From: Echiichthys vipera
Taxonomy: Eukaryota; Chordata; Actinopteri; Perciformes; Trachinidae
DNA: 64,000 nucleotides
Reading direction: 5' to 3'
Assembly (NCBI GenBank): GCA_963691815.1
Contig: OY829657.1
Location: 9,481,475 to 9,545,474, forward strand
A program made the position numbers and the translations under genes. This document shows positions 20,930 to 33,756 of this stretch, in pieces; position 1 is the stretch's first letter; each line of letters opens with the position of its first letter. The notes below the pieces were generated by a model. It had not been told where the DNA came from, made no database searches, and was given only the letters and a program-made list of their open reading frames with translations.

Positions 20930-21660
20930 GTCTTGGGAAAGTTCACTTTCTACATGAATAGTTCAAAGTTCAGTCCACACATTTTAAAATGAACTAGTTC
21001 AATTCATAATTCAAAATTTTGAACAAAGTTCACAGTTCCAAAAATGAACTAGTTCATAGTTCTTTTTTTCAGTATGTTGCTGCAGGTACTACTGTACGCA
21101 GTTGATGGGATTTGGGTCGAGGATCTGTCTTGACTGTCTTGATTTTTTTATTTGCTTGCACAGACCTTGAAATGTCGGGTAATTCAGTTCAATGTGCCGT
21201 TTTAGATTTGCTGTGGATGTGACTGAAGCGCGGAATTTCTTTTTGAAAGCCAGCGGGCAAAATTTGCATAGATGTGTAAGGTTTTTCCTATCCTCACCGA
21301 ACTTGTCGTAAAACTCGTTTAAATGATCACACGATGCCTCCTTGCTGTTTTATGTTTTGATGACGCATGCAGTGGTGCGACACTGGTGGCCCGTATTTCC
21401 AGATTGGATGTTTTTCCGCTCCATCTTAAGGCCTGTTTATAGTGTGTTTTGAATGAAGTTAAACTGAGAGAGCGTGTCGTTCCCAGACACCAGAATGAAC
21501 GTGTTCACAGCAACGTTCATCGGGCAGTAATACAGTATGTTCAGTCCATGTTCGCCCAATATATGAACGAGTTCATGAACTGGGTGTTGGTGCCAACGGT
21601 GTGCAAATCAAGTGACAGCCTCCAGGGCTGAAAAAATGAAGTGAACATGAAGTACTAAAA
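20930..21660. mobile_element. Probable hAT-related element with GTTCA/TGAAC subterminal repeats
   Basis: Both flanks of a BED zinc-finger remnant are crowded with GTTCA/TGAAC motifs: GAACTAGTTCA occurs at about 20991 and 21046 on the left, and GAACGTGTTC, GAACGAGTTC and similar occur on the right. Clustered subterminal repeats around a BED-finger frame are typical of hAT transposons. I could not define exact ends or a target duplication, so the borders are approximate. Confidence 0.5.
21076..21345 (-). pseudogene. BED-type zinc-finger fragment of a hAT transposase
   Basis: On the minus strand a short frame reads HLNEFYDKFG, then LCKFCPLAFKKK and STANLKRHIELNYP. That is the C-x2-C ... H-x4-H pattern of BED fingers in hAT transposases, but the last zinc-binding His appears as Tyr in the NYP phrase. 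Stops bound the frame on both sides and no catalytic domain is present, so it is a relic. Confidence 0.6.
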
Positions 21661-21920
21661 CTGCAGGCTGGCTCCAAAGACAAGTCACTCCCCATAGACC
21701 CCTATGTTAAAATGCCCGACTTTACAACAGAATTACACGTTTACAACCTTGTAGAAAATATGGTTTTGGTGAATTTTTGAATAACTCACATTGTTATATT
21801 ATATTAAGGCTTCAAGTTACGCATAAGCTTGCTTTGGGTGACAGGTGGGTGCCGTCACAGGTGTCTAGCAGAGCCACCATCCAGGGGCTCTGGAGATATA
21901 TATTTTATATAGTCCATGGT
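21661..21920 (+). repeat. Common fish dispersed repeat (GACAAGTCACTCCCCATAGA type)
   Basis: The phrase CTGGCTCCAAAGACAAGTCA, then CTCCCCATAGACCCC and TTAAAATGCCCGACTTTACA, is one I associate with a dispersed repeat seen widely in fish genomes. It ends near GATATATATTTTATATAGTCCATGG. The class is unknown to me. Confidence 0.45.
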
Positions 21921-22050
21921 GTAAATGCACATGTATACACTGTTCATCATTGTTGTTAGATTACAGAGTTTGATGACTTTGATCACCCCAGGATAGCTTC
22001 ACCCAATGTAAACCTGATTAAAAGATCTGATTAGCTAAAGTAATTAAAAC

Positions 22051-22168
<118 letters not shown>

Positions 22169-24640
22169 GAGGGCCATAACAACACTAGTTATTAAACTGC
22201 TAATTGTACTAATGTTATTAATATTATTAAGCTGTACAGCAGCTTGGTTATTATGAAGCAAACTTAATGACACTTTACAAAGTATCTTATTCTCAACCTG
22301 ACACTTTAATGGGGCCATGAATGAAAGTAAATGGTTTCTTCACAGTTCCATTAAAGGGAATAATGAGCAGTTGCCTGGCAACCAGCCGCGCCTCCAGGAA
22401 GTTATTGCTACTCGCCAAGATATCCAGCACATAACTCCCTATACTCCCAGTTAAACAAAGTATAGGCATATGCACTTGTTACCTCTGGACCTCTGGCTAG
22501 CGTTTACCCCTTATTTCCAGCACATATGTTTAGTTTACTGGCCACTACTTACAGCTGCATCTACTTTACAGACAGTGGAGCATTACGTAGCTAAAAAGCC
22601 ACCTCTGGAGTTGATGGAGACAAAAGCAGAGCTAAAAGAGAGGGACTATTGGACTTCCATTTGCCAGGTGGCCAGAAACAAGACTCAAATGAATGATAAC
22701 GTTAGTTTGTAACTGCTCTATGTGTAAATAAACATCTGTGTGCCAACAAGCTCATCATATCCACTTAAATGGAGATAATATGTTAGTGTTGTATAAATGC
22801 TACATGACCTTTTGGTGCTTTACTAGGGAATGACATATTACATTACACAGGGGACCACAGACCTTGCAGACCTAATTATACTGTACACCTCCACTCTGCC
22901 TCAGATCAAAGTAAGCTGATCAACTGGCTCCATCTTATGAGCTCAATCTTACTCTGATAAATTTGTATCATTTATCACTGAAGCTTGACACAAAGTAAGA
23001 TGATGAGTCGTTGCGGGAGATGAGAAGACAAGAGGAGACAGGGATGAGCACAGAGATGATAGACCCCCTTTACAACACATATTAACCTGCACTCTGGATG
23101 ATTGGACTGTAATTGAATAGAGCTGAAAGCCACAAAGTTATAAATGTACCCATGATGCATTGCATTTTAGACCAAGGGTATGTGTAGAAGTAAACCAAGT
23201 GAAAAGCAGCAAGCTCAGATACATGAATGAGCATTTTCTTATGTACGTTTTTTTTCTATTTAAGGGATGCTCAGTTTCAGCATGCTCAGCATGTTAATTG
23301 TATGTTTATATTGTAAAGCTGTACACAATTTTATATATTTGCTTTATAATTTATATAGTTAAATGGAAAGACTATTGGTTGTAACTTACCCAAATCATAA
23401 CATATGCCACAGTTATAGCTGTCAACATCCCTTTTATGACTTTATTACTCTTCAGGTAGTATTTATGAATTAAGCTTTTTTTAAATTTTAAATTAAATTG
23501 ATTTGTTTTCATGAATGTAACATGGTGTTTGTATAGGTGTGCAGGAGTTAAACTTGGCTTTATGGCAATTTGCTGTGATTAATGCTTTGTTTTCATTTGA
23601 TTCATAGTTTTTTTTCCCCAGAATTTGAGGAAGAACAACCAGAGAAAAGCCCCTTTTCTGCCCAAAGACCTTTGAGGTCAGGGAGTCAGCTTGGTCAGAG
23701 AGGAGATTCAGACACAGAGGATGAGGATACAGAGAATCCGAAGAGATGAAAGTTGCTGCTGTGAACTCCAGGAAATGGTTCCAACCCACAACACCCACAG
23801 CTGGCGATGGCCCAGACTATTGCAAAGCAGCGCCTTGCCAAATCACTCTTCCCACACAATATCTCTTCCTTAACGTGATCCTGTCAACTCCTAACTGGGT
23901 ATGAGCCCTCCTAAATATTAGCTTAATTTGGAGTGGTTTTCCCATGTTTCATTTAAGTTATTTTTTAAAAGTTGTGTTCGATTGTTGAGTTTGCTATGTT
24001 CTACAAACTCTCTTAGCTTTTTTTTAGTCTAATACACAAAATAACTTGCAAGATGTCACGAAAGGAATATTCTTTCACTAATTTTCCTTATTAAATAGAA
24101 AAAATCAACTTCTTAATTCAAGTTTCTCTCTTTCAATTAACTAAGACTACTTGTTCCAACAATCACCCCCTCTGGTTTGGGCGAAATAAACCATTTATAC
24201 AGTTTGATGTCAAACTATTCTGGCTCTGCATGCTGTTTTCCCCATGCTGTCTCTCGCTGCTGTTCCCTGCCGAGGAGCTACCCGCTGAGGCAGACGTTAT
24301 ATTAGCAAAATAAAAATAAAACCAATGATCAGCCAAAGGTTAATAAATTCATCCAATTGCCAAACCCTAGTATGCTAACTTTTTTTCATGCCAGAACGTG
24401 TCATGATGACAAATGCTGGTTTTCTGGTTTGCATAAAATCAAACCGGTTGAAGCTCGTACACCGGATCGGATATCAAACACATGATGCTCTAATTTGTTC
24501 AATGAGGGGCATTCTGTCACAGTTGAAGATAATGACTTGGTTTTTTCCCCTTACTTTATGGTCTAGGCTGATAAGACAGCTGTATTTGAACGTATAAATC
24601 TAGCTTAGTGTAGCTTTAATGTCAAGTGTAAATGAGATTG
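22169..24640. other. Non-coding stretch, nothing recognised
   Basis: No gene, no clear mobile element and no long repeat is visible. The open frames here are all under about 105 codons and lack family motifs or splice support. Confidence 0.45.
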
Positions 24641-24649
24641 AGCCCAGTT

Positions 24650-25380
24650 ACATTATATTTTACAATGTGCATGTTAGCGGCAGGTGGAGAGGAAGACGGA
24701 TGGAGAGATGTGATGGATTGATGAAATAGATTTAGGGTAAATGTAGGTGAGGCGAGGAAATGAGAAAGAGCCGATAGCAAATGGTGAGAAAAGATTTGAA
24801 CTGGCGGCCGATAGCAAAGTGCAGTCAAGTGGCGGGAAAAAAAGAGATGGAGAATGAGGAGGATAAAGAGAGAGATGAGGAGGAAGGCAACAGATATCAG
24901 TTATGGCAATGCTGCAGATTATAACTTTATCAAAAGAAAGAAAAGATTAGAGGCTGAGATGAAAAAGATGGAGAGAAAGAGGCAGATGGAGATGGAGATG
25001 GTGTAGAAGAGGGACAGGCAGAGAGGGAGAGGACTGGATTATCAGGAAGTAACGACGGAAAGGCCACACTATGTTTGAGAGGATTGGGTGGGCAGATGAG
25101 GAAAGGATGAGGGGGAGATGAAAAAGGGGGCAGATAGGAGGATTTAAAAAAGATAACTTGAGTAAAGGAGGATGACAGGAGAGGAAGTGTGGGCCTGCAT
25201 GGAGAGAAGGATGAGGAGAATAAGTTGGAGGGAGAGAGGGATGACAAGATGATGAAGTGGGAAGGAGGATGTAATGAAAGAAAACAGAACAAGGAAATAC
25301 AGAGAGGGACAATGGGGTGGATTAGAAAGTAAAAAAAGGGGGAGGGTGGGAAAAGCACTGAGGTGATTTTCAGCTGATGG
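24650..25380 (+). repeat. Purine-rich (GA-rich) strand-asymmetric block
   Basis: Over about 700 bases the + strand is dominated by G and A (motifs GAGAGA, GATGGAG, AGGAGGA), with few long pyrimidine runs. Ser/Pro/Leu-rich frames on the minus strand are by-products. Such blocks can form triplex (H-DNA) structures. It probably arose from degraded GA-type simple repeats. Confidence 0.8.
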
Positions 25381-26030
25381 ATTTCGTCCATAGCTCCAAC
25401 ACCTACACACTCTTTTACACACACACTTGTTCTTCACATCACACGCGGGGACAGAGATAAATTAAGTGAAGCTGTTTCTACCCTGAGGAGCCCGTTTTAT
25501 CTTCTACGGAACATCAATTCACACACAACAGGCCACAGGGAAGACATGTCTGAGTGTGTGTATCCATTTCCACGTGTGTGTGTGTATACGTGGTGCTATG
25601 TGTCTCTAGAGAGAAAGATGCCGATAATCCTCCAAATGTCTCCTTGTCTCATAAACCCACCAGTGAACCCCAGTATGTGTCAAAAATAACTTTTGAAATG
25701 GATACTTGACTTCATAATTTAGTTAACTAAGATTTTTAGTTAGTGTTTGTTGATACAGCATGCTGAGCCGTGCAATGTTTCTTTTCCCCTCAAAATATGT
25801 AATTAGCAGTGTTTGGAATAGGAGTCTTGAACAAGTGTTTCAATGACAGCCATACATTATCCATATCCATGTCGATACATCACTTTATTTGTTGGCAGCT
25901 GAAAACAGATGTTGGGTGAACACTGTCCATCTGTTGAAACTGCTAACAACCTCTAATAAGCCACGCACACTGAGCTAAAACTTTACATATATGGACGTGT
26001 ATGCGTAGTGAAAGCAATGTCGGCCTGTGA
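25381..26030. other. Non-coding stretch, nothing recognised
   Basis: Mixed sequence with short CA/TG runs (about 25420-25600). No gene or definable element. Confidence 0.45.
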
Positions 26031-26032
26031 AT

Positions 26033-26224
26033 GTTCATCAGTTCATGTAGTCCTGCATCTGACCAGTCCCAGCCTGGTCCCGGTCCGGGTCCTGGTCCTG
26101 GTCCTGGTCCAGTCCCAGCCTGGACGTACATGAACTGAAGAAGCCTCTTGGATCAGAGATGAAACGTCTTCCTGGACAAATAACCAAGTCCAGTTGCTTT
26201 TGACTTAAATTTCTGTGGGGATAA
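26033..26224 (+). repeat. Dispersed repeat copy 1, with GGTCCT-type minisatellite
   Basis: It shares CCAGTCCCAGCCTGGTCC, GAAGCCTCTTGGAT, GAGGTGAAACGTCTTCCT (here with small changes) and AAGTCCAGTTGCTTTTGAC with 30674-30833. A run of about 6-bp units (CCTGGT) sits at 26087-26112. The arms CAGTTCATGTA (26039-26049) and TACATGAACTG (26127-26137) enclose the minisatellite, forming a fold-back. This is a widespread fish repeat; I cannot name its class. Confidence 0.75.
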
Positions 26225-29200
26225 AATAAATGTCTTTCGCAAGTTGACCCCAAAAAAGCAGCTGTGTAAAGATGGTAAATCAAACTGGTATCCATCTTCA
26301 TAAAGAGCTGTGATCTGCAGCTACATGACTGATGGCTCTGCTCCAAACACCTTAGGTGCTGAGGGCCACAGATCACTGTGTGGGTGTGTGAAATTCCAGT
26401 GCTATAGGCCAAAGGGGCCAATAGACATGCTTAATGCTCTGTTGTCTGCATTGTGTCACACTGGTGCCATAGGACCATAGAACATGCACACGGTGAGCAT
26501 CCCACCTGTCAAAAGCAACCATTTATTTCAATCATATGACCATTTTTTCCAATTTTCTCTTTCTCCCTCTTTCTCTCTAGGGGTTTTTATATAGAAAATG
26601 CGTCACATTTGCGACCAGGCTAAGGCTGCAATTTGAAACTGAGGCTTAATATTCTGGGACAGGCGTAAACATGTGACGTGACGTGAAAGCACAAAGTTGG
26701 GCGTACAGTGACGTATGCGTCGGGAGAAGAAAGCACCCATGGTCTGATAATTCACAAGTTTCTCTGCCATGATGGTCAGCATCTCACAGATTTCAAAGGC
26801 TTTCCAGTTGCACATCACAACGGTCGATATTTTGCTGTCTCGTTCCTGTGATCAGCTGTTTCCTGCTTTTAAAACTCCCGGCTCAGCTCTATATACATGG
26901 AAATCAGGCTGCCAGTATATGTAGGGTCCAAGCTGTCACATTAGGGTTCTAAATCTGTCCGGCCATATACCTCGGCAGCAAAAAAACCCCGCCAAATTGC
27001 CTTCCTTCTCCTCCCTATAGTGCAATGTTCCAGACATCCACACTGATCTTTTGGGGTTTAAAAATGTATAACTTTCTCTACGTTTCCGCCTGGCATCCAC
27101 ACTACTGTGCTGTTTCTGAGTCTCTTAATCAGAGACATTCGCAAACGCTGCTGATCCTGTTTTATTTTTGTAAACTCTGCACTGTTTTGGCTTTAGTCTG
27201 ATGCCGACACCGGGGCTGACACACCTTTTGTTATTACTGATAAAGGGCCACATTAAAGATCAGTGATCAATTAATATAAAATGCTAAATATGTTTCCCTC
27301 AAAGAGCTTTTCCACAGTTCACACAGCAACCAAATGACGCATTTACATAATGTATTAATACAAAATAATGTTGTCACTCAGGTTGTTTTTAAACAACTGG
27401 CCAAACCAAACTCTACACATGAAATATAATAGTTCTAGACAACTTGCAGGTCCCTCATACGATTACAACTTATCACTGTAAAAGTGCCGGATTATAGCAA
27501 AGATGCCAATTTGCATCCGTAGTCCCTGCTAAAGAAAATAGAAAAAATACAAATGCTACTAAATAAATAAATAAAATACAAATAGAAGAGACAAGACACG
27601 CCGCACAATACATGACACACTCAGGAGGACACCAGACCCACACAGGATAAAACAATTAAATAAAACGTCATGTGCAATATGACACAGTCGAGTCAGTGGT
27701 CGCACTTTCGATTTGATATAAGCCACTTTTTGAGTTGACTTGTAAAAGAGGAATACGTGGGGCATTCCCTTATTGTGGAGGAAAGACTATTCCAGATTTC
27801 CCCCCCTACAACACACTACACATTCTTCCCAAATAAAGTGCGTGGGGGATCTCAGTCTGTCAGTGGTGTCAGTGGTGGTGGGGCGAGACCATGGAGACTT
27901 TTATATACACAACACGCAAATCTACATTTTCTTAAATTATGGTAACTTAAAAAATTGTGTTTTAAACAATGGAGATGTTTGGAAATCTTTGAATGTCACT
28001 GGGTCGTTGGGTGATGTTGGAAGAATTAAACATCTGCTTAAGTATCTCGTCTCTTTTATTCCAGTTTGGCTGTTTTGACACAGAAGGGCACAGCACCTCT
28101 GACCATTTGAGGTGATATTTTCCTAAACGGTCACTTTAGTGGCTATACCAAAAAGATGAAGCACTGGGGGAAAGAGTGGCAGCTTTATAAAGAGCATCAG
28201 ACGCACCAAAGCATCAATAAAAAGGAACTCTGAAATGTCTGTACCATGGTGAGGCATGTAACATTTTGCTGACAGGATAGTGGGAGCAAAGCACTTGTAA
28301 TTTACATTAATATCACCTCTCACGGGTTATTTATTCATGAAAATAAATGCTGTTACACACTCAAACATGGTGAGTTCAAAGGATTTATTCAATCTGAGGA
28401 GCATTAAGAGTTTAAATTAACCTTTCCATTATATCAATGTCACAAGCTCATTTTAATTAGAACTGTGTAATACATTCTTAATTGTTTCTTATTTATTGGC
28501 ACAAGGCTGCATGAAATATTTGACTAAGGCTTTATTAACACAAAGATGCTCAAATAAAAAAGATAATTTGCTTTGGAAGCAGAGCCTATAATTATTTTTA
28601 CAATAATATTTGACTTTATTGGTTTTGAAGGCAATTACTATAAAGTCAGTATTGGAGTAAAGTACTACCCTGTGTTACTGGTAATATCTGCTAGTTGAAA
28701 CAAAATGTCCACTTTCCCCCCCAAATTATAATAAAAAGTTTATATAATTTTATATTACACCAACATATAAGGCACTCCAAATGTAAATTAAAATCAAACT
28801 TTTTTTTTCAAAAGTGTTATTGTGGAAAGATTACATGGAAACAACATGTTGTCTTGGGCCTACGTACACAGAGCTTAAAAGGTTGGATGAAAGAAAGGTT
28901 TGACTTTAGTAGCACTTTAACTTTTTGGATTCCTGAAGTTATTTGGAAAACTTTTTTTGAAAATTGGATTTATTAATGTAGTTTGTGTTGTTTTTCAGTC
29001 TGAGCCATGTCTTACCTGTCCACCAGGCACACTGTTCTGCACACCTGTTGCTGACTACCTTGTGGGCTGCAACTTATTATCCAATTAGTGAATCTAAATT
29101 TGCAATAAAGCATTTTCTCACATTTCTTTTAAGTACTGTAGATGTCTGTAATGTTTTCACCAGTTGTATTTTCTTCTAATTCTGGGGAAACTCCCCACAC

Positions 29201-30660
29201 TCAGAATAAGCTTTGTTAGAGAAGTATTCACCTCCATGCATGCTGCATGTTTGTGTACGGAGGGAGGGATGAGCACATATTCAATCAACAAAATACCAGT
29301 AGGTTGTTTGACATTAGGCTCTGCCCAAGACAAAACTCACATTACTCATCATATGTTGCTTTGACTTTTATAGGAGCTGATGAGAAGATAACCAACTCAG
29401 AAATAATTCATTTTGTTTAAAAATAATAATAATAATAATGCTTTAAGATTACTTTAAAGATGTCCATTTTAACGATCCTCCAGCCAACCACATTTTAATG
29501 CAAATGGCTTCTCTCTACAGCTCATGCTGAATTTTCCAAACTTTTATTCACAGCCAGTAATGTCAATAATAAAACCTACCCAAAAACACACAGACCAGTC
29601 CCAGACTTCAAACTGCACATACACATGCAATGCAAATACAAGCTGTCAAAGAAACACATGCACAGTCCCCCATACAAACCTGTCAAGGAGTCACACTTTG
29701 ACACAAATACGAGCTCACACATACAGCTGCACAAATTGTCCCCGAATTGCATTCATCCACAGTCAATAATAGCTGTCAAAATAGGGTGAAAAGAAGCCGG
29801 CAGAAAGGCATTAATGAGTGCAGCCATGCACATACACTCAAAAAGAAATTCATGGAGCATTCCACAATATCTGGCTTTCATCAATGAGGAGGGGATGGTA
29901 AATATCTGAGGAAATTAGTTGTCCATCCAAGAGAATCTGGCCATCTGTCTCCCACAGCAGAAACAGAAATAAATAAATCAAATAATAGGATGGAGAATAG
30001 ATGGAGAAACAAGAGGAAGGCTGCAGCTATCAGGAAGCAAAAAAAAATGTGAGACGAGTAGTGACATTAGAAACAGAAACTAGGAAATTAAATTATAAGC
30101 CGACCCTTATAAGTACTAAGGACAACAAAGGTAATATAGGGAAAGATATACAACAGACTACAAAGACTAACATAATACATCATTTTAGACACAATGCATG
30201 ATTGTGTACAACGCTGCTCATCTCAGGTGCCATCAGAATCCTAAGGATGAAAACAGTTTTTGCCCGAGGCAAATGCAGAACTTCGGGTGGATTTAAATGT
30301 TTTATTGCTCCAACAGTGAAAAGAGCTGCAAAGAATAATCTAATTAACCTTTGTTCCATGAAGCTGCGCCGAGGTTGACAGGGGACTGAAGGTCTTGTAG
30401 CCAGGTCATAAATCTCCAAGCTGAGAGTTATACTGGAGAGGTGGGCTGTGTGAAAATGGATACATATTTAATTAACAAACTAGCAAACATAATAAATTAC
30501 TGTTTTTGTGTGGCTTTATATTTTTTCAGTAATTTAAATTATTTTAAAGGCAAACCTAAATGGTCATTATGTCCATTATGTTTGTCTCCGGCTTTTGCTT
30601 TTTATGTCTCAGTAGCTAAACAAGAAAGCCCTCCCTAGAGGTTAAATAACTGGATCTCGA
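26225..30660. other. Non-coding stretch, nothing firmly recognised
   Basis: No gene is seen over 4.4 kb. 26980-27130 (AAAATGTATAACTTTCTCTACG, TTTCCGCCTGGCATCCACAC) resembles the end of a fish non-autonomous hAT element, without definable borders. 28440-28640 is very AT-rich. 29530-29770 is CA-rich. The small open frames do not look like exons. Confidence 0.4.
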
Positions 30661-30673
30661 CACCAGAACTTTG

Positions 30674-30833
30674 GACTAGTCCCAGCCTGGTCCTGGACCA
30701 GTCCCAGCCTGCTCAGATCGGTAAATCAACTGATGAAGCCTCTTGGATGAGAGGTGAAACGTCTTCCTAGACAAACAACCAAGTCCAGTTGCTTTTGACT
30801 GAAATTTCTGTGGGGATAACGATGACCTGGACA
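30674..30833 (+). repeat. Dispersed repeat copy 2
   Basis: Same orientation and order of landmarks as 26033-26224, but without the expanded CCTGGT run. It ends GATAACGATGACCTGGACA, a fuller end than copy 1. The adjacent GAGAACATTCACAGGC is the inverse of the phrase at the left edge of copy 1. Confidence 0.75.
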
Positions 30834-31065
30834 AATGAGAACATTCACAGGCTTCCAGCTAAACAAGAGTATCTTTAACGCAAAGCAGCTGTTTACTAGC
30901 TAGTTCCGGTTGCCCGTGGCCTATGTTCCCCGCTTAGTATATGACTTTTTTAAAGAAAAGGGTCAGATGTTAATCACTTTCCATAGAAAGGGTCCTATGT
31001 TCCTGTCTGTTATTTTTTTTTCCACAATCAGTGCCGAAAAAAAAGGCTTATGTAGACCCTAACAC

Positions 31066-31233
31066 TAGTAATGTCCAAATGAAGCACTAGTCCACTAGAT
31101 GGAGCTCTCTGTTCAACAAAGGGTTGAAAACACACTTAATTACCAGTTCATCTTAGTTCATTGAGGCAAGAGCTCTATCTAGTGGACTCAACAAATACAA
31201 CTAATGGTTCATGAAGTTTAATTTGGACATCCC
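31066..31233. mobile_element. Palindromic MITE (TAGTRATGTCCAAAT family), longer member
   Basis: The left end TAGTAATGTCCAAATGAAG is mirrored on the right by a degraded ATTTGGACATCCCC. Inner arms ACTAGATGGAGCTCT and AGAGCTCTATCTAGT also pair. It shares its termini and the internal phrase ACAAATACAACTAATGGTTCA with the small element at 31410-31478, so the two are related. Confidence 0.75.
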
Positions 31234-31409
31234 CTTCTACCACTACCCCCTAACCCGGACCCTAAACCATAACAAAATGCTAAATTAAATCAGCGGAGGC
31301 ATTGGCTTATGCGACAGAGGGAACATAGGGATGATCCCGTTTAAAGCTAAGAAGTAAGCTACTTTAGCTAGCTGTGCTTAACAAGCTAAAATAAGGTGGT
31401 AATGGTTAG

Positions 31410-31478
31410 TAGTGATGTCCAAATGAAGCTTCACAAACCATTAGCTGTATTTGTTGAGCCTTCATTTGGACATCACTA
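31410..31478. mobile_element. 69-bp palindromic hAT-type MITE
   Basis: The ends TAGTGATGTCCAAATGAAG and CTTCATTTGGACATCACTA are perfect inverted copies except for one internal spacing difference. The flanks ATGGTTAG (31402-31409) and ATGGTTAA (31479-31486) match at 7 of 8, an 8-bp target duplication as in hAT elements. It is one of the smallest complete-looking elements here. Confidence 0.85.
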
Positions 31479-31486
31479 ATGGTTAA

Positions 31487-33756
31487 CAAGGATACAATAT
31501 CAGTTAGTAATCTAATTGGCTAATGTTCTCTGAAAACAAAGCTGCTATTAATCACTCTTGAGCAAAGACATGTTTCCTATTAAAAACAGCTTTTTACACA
31601 CATTAAGTTAAAAACAAAGACCATTTTCACAGCAGACATTTTGACTTGCTGTAGCAGGAAAATGCTCCAAGTTTTTTCCAGGGCCACATTCTCTTGGTAC
31701 AAAATATTCCCCTGCGGCCTAAAAGAGCATTTCCTCCGTAGGCCACCACTGAAAAAGATACGTCTGTAAAACCTGACCTGACACCTTGAATTGCAAACAA
31801 GGTTGACTATGACTATTTTGCATTTTTAATCCATGGACTTTTATATATTTGTAAAGAGAAAAGAGATTAAAAACCTGCAACATAATTCCAATATTAAGTC
31901 TATAGACCAGGCTGGCTTTTGCTATGCAAACGCTGCTAGTGAGCTCCCCTGAGCTGCTCTGATCCTTTTCCAAAATGGAGTCTTTAGTTCCCTTGAGGTC
32001 TAGTTTAAAACCCAACTTCAGAGCTACTGCCAGACAGGAGCCAAGTACAAATCCAATGGACGCAGTGTCTTTTGATACAGAGGAGAGAGGATTTCTTAAA
32101 AAAGGTTATTACTTTCTTTGCATTTTGCTTTTATAAAACAGTCTTACATTTGCCCCCTCTCCTGTGCTACTCTGCAAAACTGCCAGCGTGAAACTGCTAT
32201 CTAGGTCTCTATAGCAAAAGGGCGTACTAATCTCAGTGGGACAGGTTAAATCAAGGTTAAAGAAAGTAAATCACCATCAGTGCAGTTCTGCTTTGGAGTG
32301 GATTTCAAAGGTCCCAAGAGCTCATCTGGAACCCAGTTTATCGCCCCTGCAGCAGCCACAGAGTTGCAACCGGCTCCCCAGAGACCTAAAATTGAGTCAA
32401 CACACTATTTCTGTGGAAAACACTAAGTGGCTCAGAAGCTACAGCTTTTGTTCCCTTTAGCTCAAATTGTAAAGGTGATTCCTCTGCAGCATTTCTGACA
32501 CACTATTAGCTACCAATGGCATATTAAACTGTAGTAAAGCACTGCAGCTTAAGGCATTTTACACAAAAAAGCGAGTGCTTATAAATAAGTAGTATTAGTA
32601 AGTCAATGTTCCTTCATACATACCAATAAGAAAATTGGCCTAAACTACAGAAGCCTTTCAAAGTTACCTCCTGAACAGCTTAGTCAAACTTAATCAAACT
32701 TACTTTAAGTTAATTGATGAGCATGCATCAGTTTGTACACTCAATGAAGTTACAGTACAATGGAATTGGTCACTATTATTTGGGTACTGTGTTTGTTTTT
32801 GTGCAAGTGTTTTAAAGCCAAATAAAACATTTGAATGCATGTTCAGTGTATTCACCTAAAAGGCATCCCCCCAGTTCGGTAACTTGAAGGGAGTCCAAAC
32901 AGGCAAACAGATTCTGCAGGGCCGGGAAATTCAAGAAAGCAACAGACTGGAAAACAAGCTCAAAACACAGGTATAGGCCACAGGCAGTTCACATCTCAGG
33001 GACAAGATACTAATAGTAGGAAATGGCTGGAAACCCATGGAAAGGAAGCAACATTGACAATCTGGCAAATGCAAGCGGAAGTTGATTATTTAGGTATTTA
33101 TAAAGAGGGGTTAAGAGATGGAATGAGGGACAGTTGATGCTATATTCAAATGGTGTCCACCATCATATACGTTATCTATTCCCACGTCATAGGAATGAAC
33201 TGAACTCTTGTATGTTGTCTTGTGTTGTTTCAATAAACCTTCAGAACAATCTGAACTAAACCCTGCTCCTCTCACTTTGTTCTCCGGGCTTGTAACTGCT
33301 TACAGAATCAACTCAGTTTTGATTCAAAGAACAATTGTAATCAATAGTTTCACAACAGGAATCAGCTTTGAATTATAGGGCTTTGATCAATCCATCCCTG
33401 GTTTGCTTATAGAACTCATTTTAGACGCCTTTCATGCTCTCAGGCAGTCTTCCTACCTTAAAGCCCCATCTTTAGAACGCCTCAACATTATATAAAATAC
33501 TCAATCGTCCCCTGTAGACATACTGAATTACATATAGTTATTTTCATTTCTTCTAAAGTGAATGGAAAATTGATTGGTTGAGCCTCCATAACCCTACTCC
33601 TTTCTAGTGCTCATGGATTATGTATTATGTATTTTATTTTTCCTCTCTCTTTTCTATCTTCAGTCAAGTTTCCTGAACTATGCATCTGGACAAATGCTTG
33701 TGCCATCATTTCAGAATTACTCCCATTCCTTCCTGCCAGCTTTCATCCTCTTAGTC
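31487..33756. other. Non-coding stretch, nothing recognised
   Basis: Unique-looking AT-rich sequence with scattered A-runs. No element ends, no coding frame and no significant repeat were noticed. Confidence 0.45.

Noticed and set aside
24930..25437. Three Ser/Pro-rich minus-strand frames of up to 164 codons
   Set aside because: They overlap in different frames and are by-products of the purine-rich + strand, which has few stop codons in complement.
26038..26421. 127-codon minus-strand frame with Gln-Asp repeats
   Set aside because: Its repetitive part is the CCTGGT minisatellite and the rest lies in a dispersed repeat; no homology recognised.
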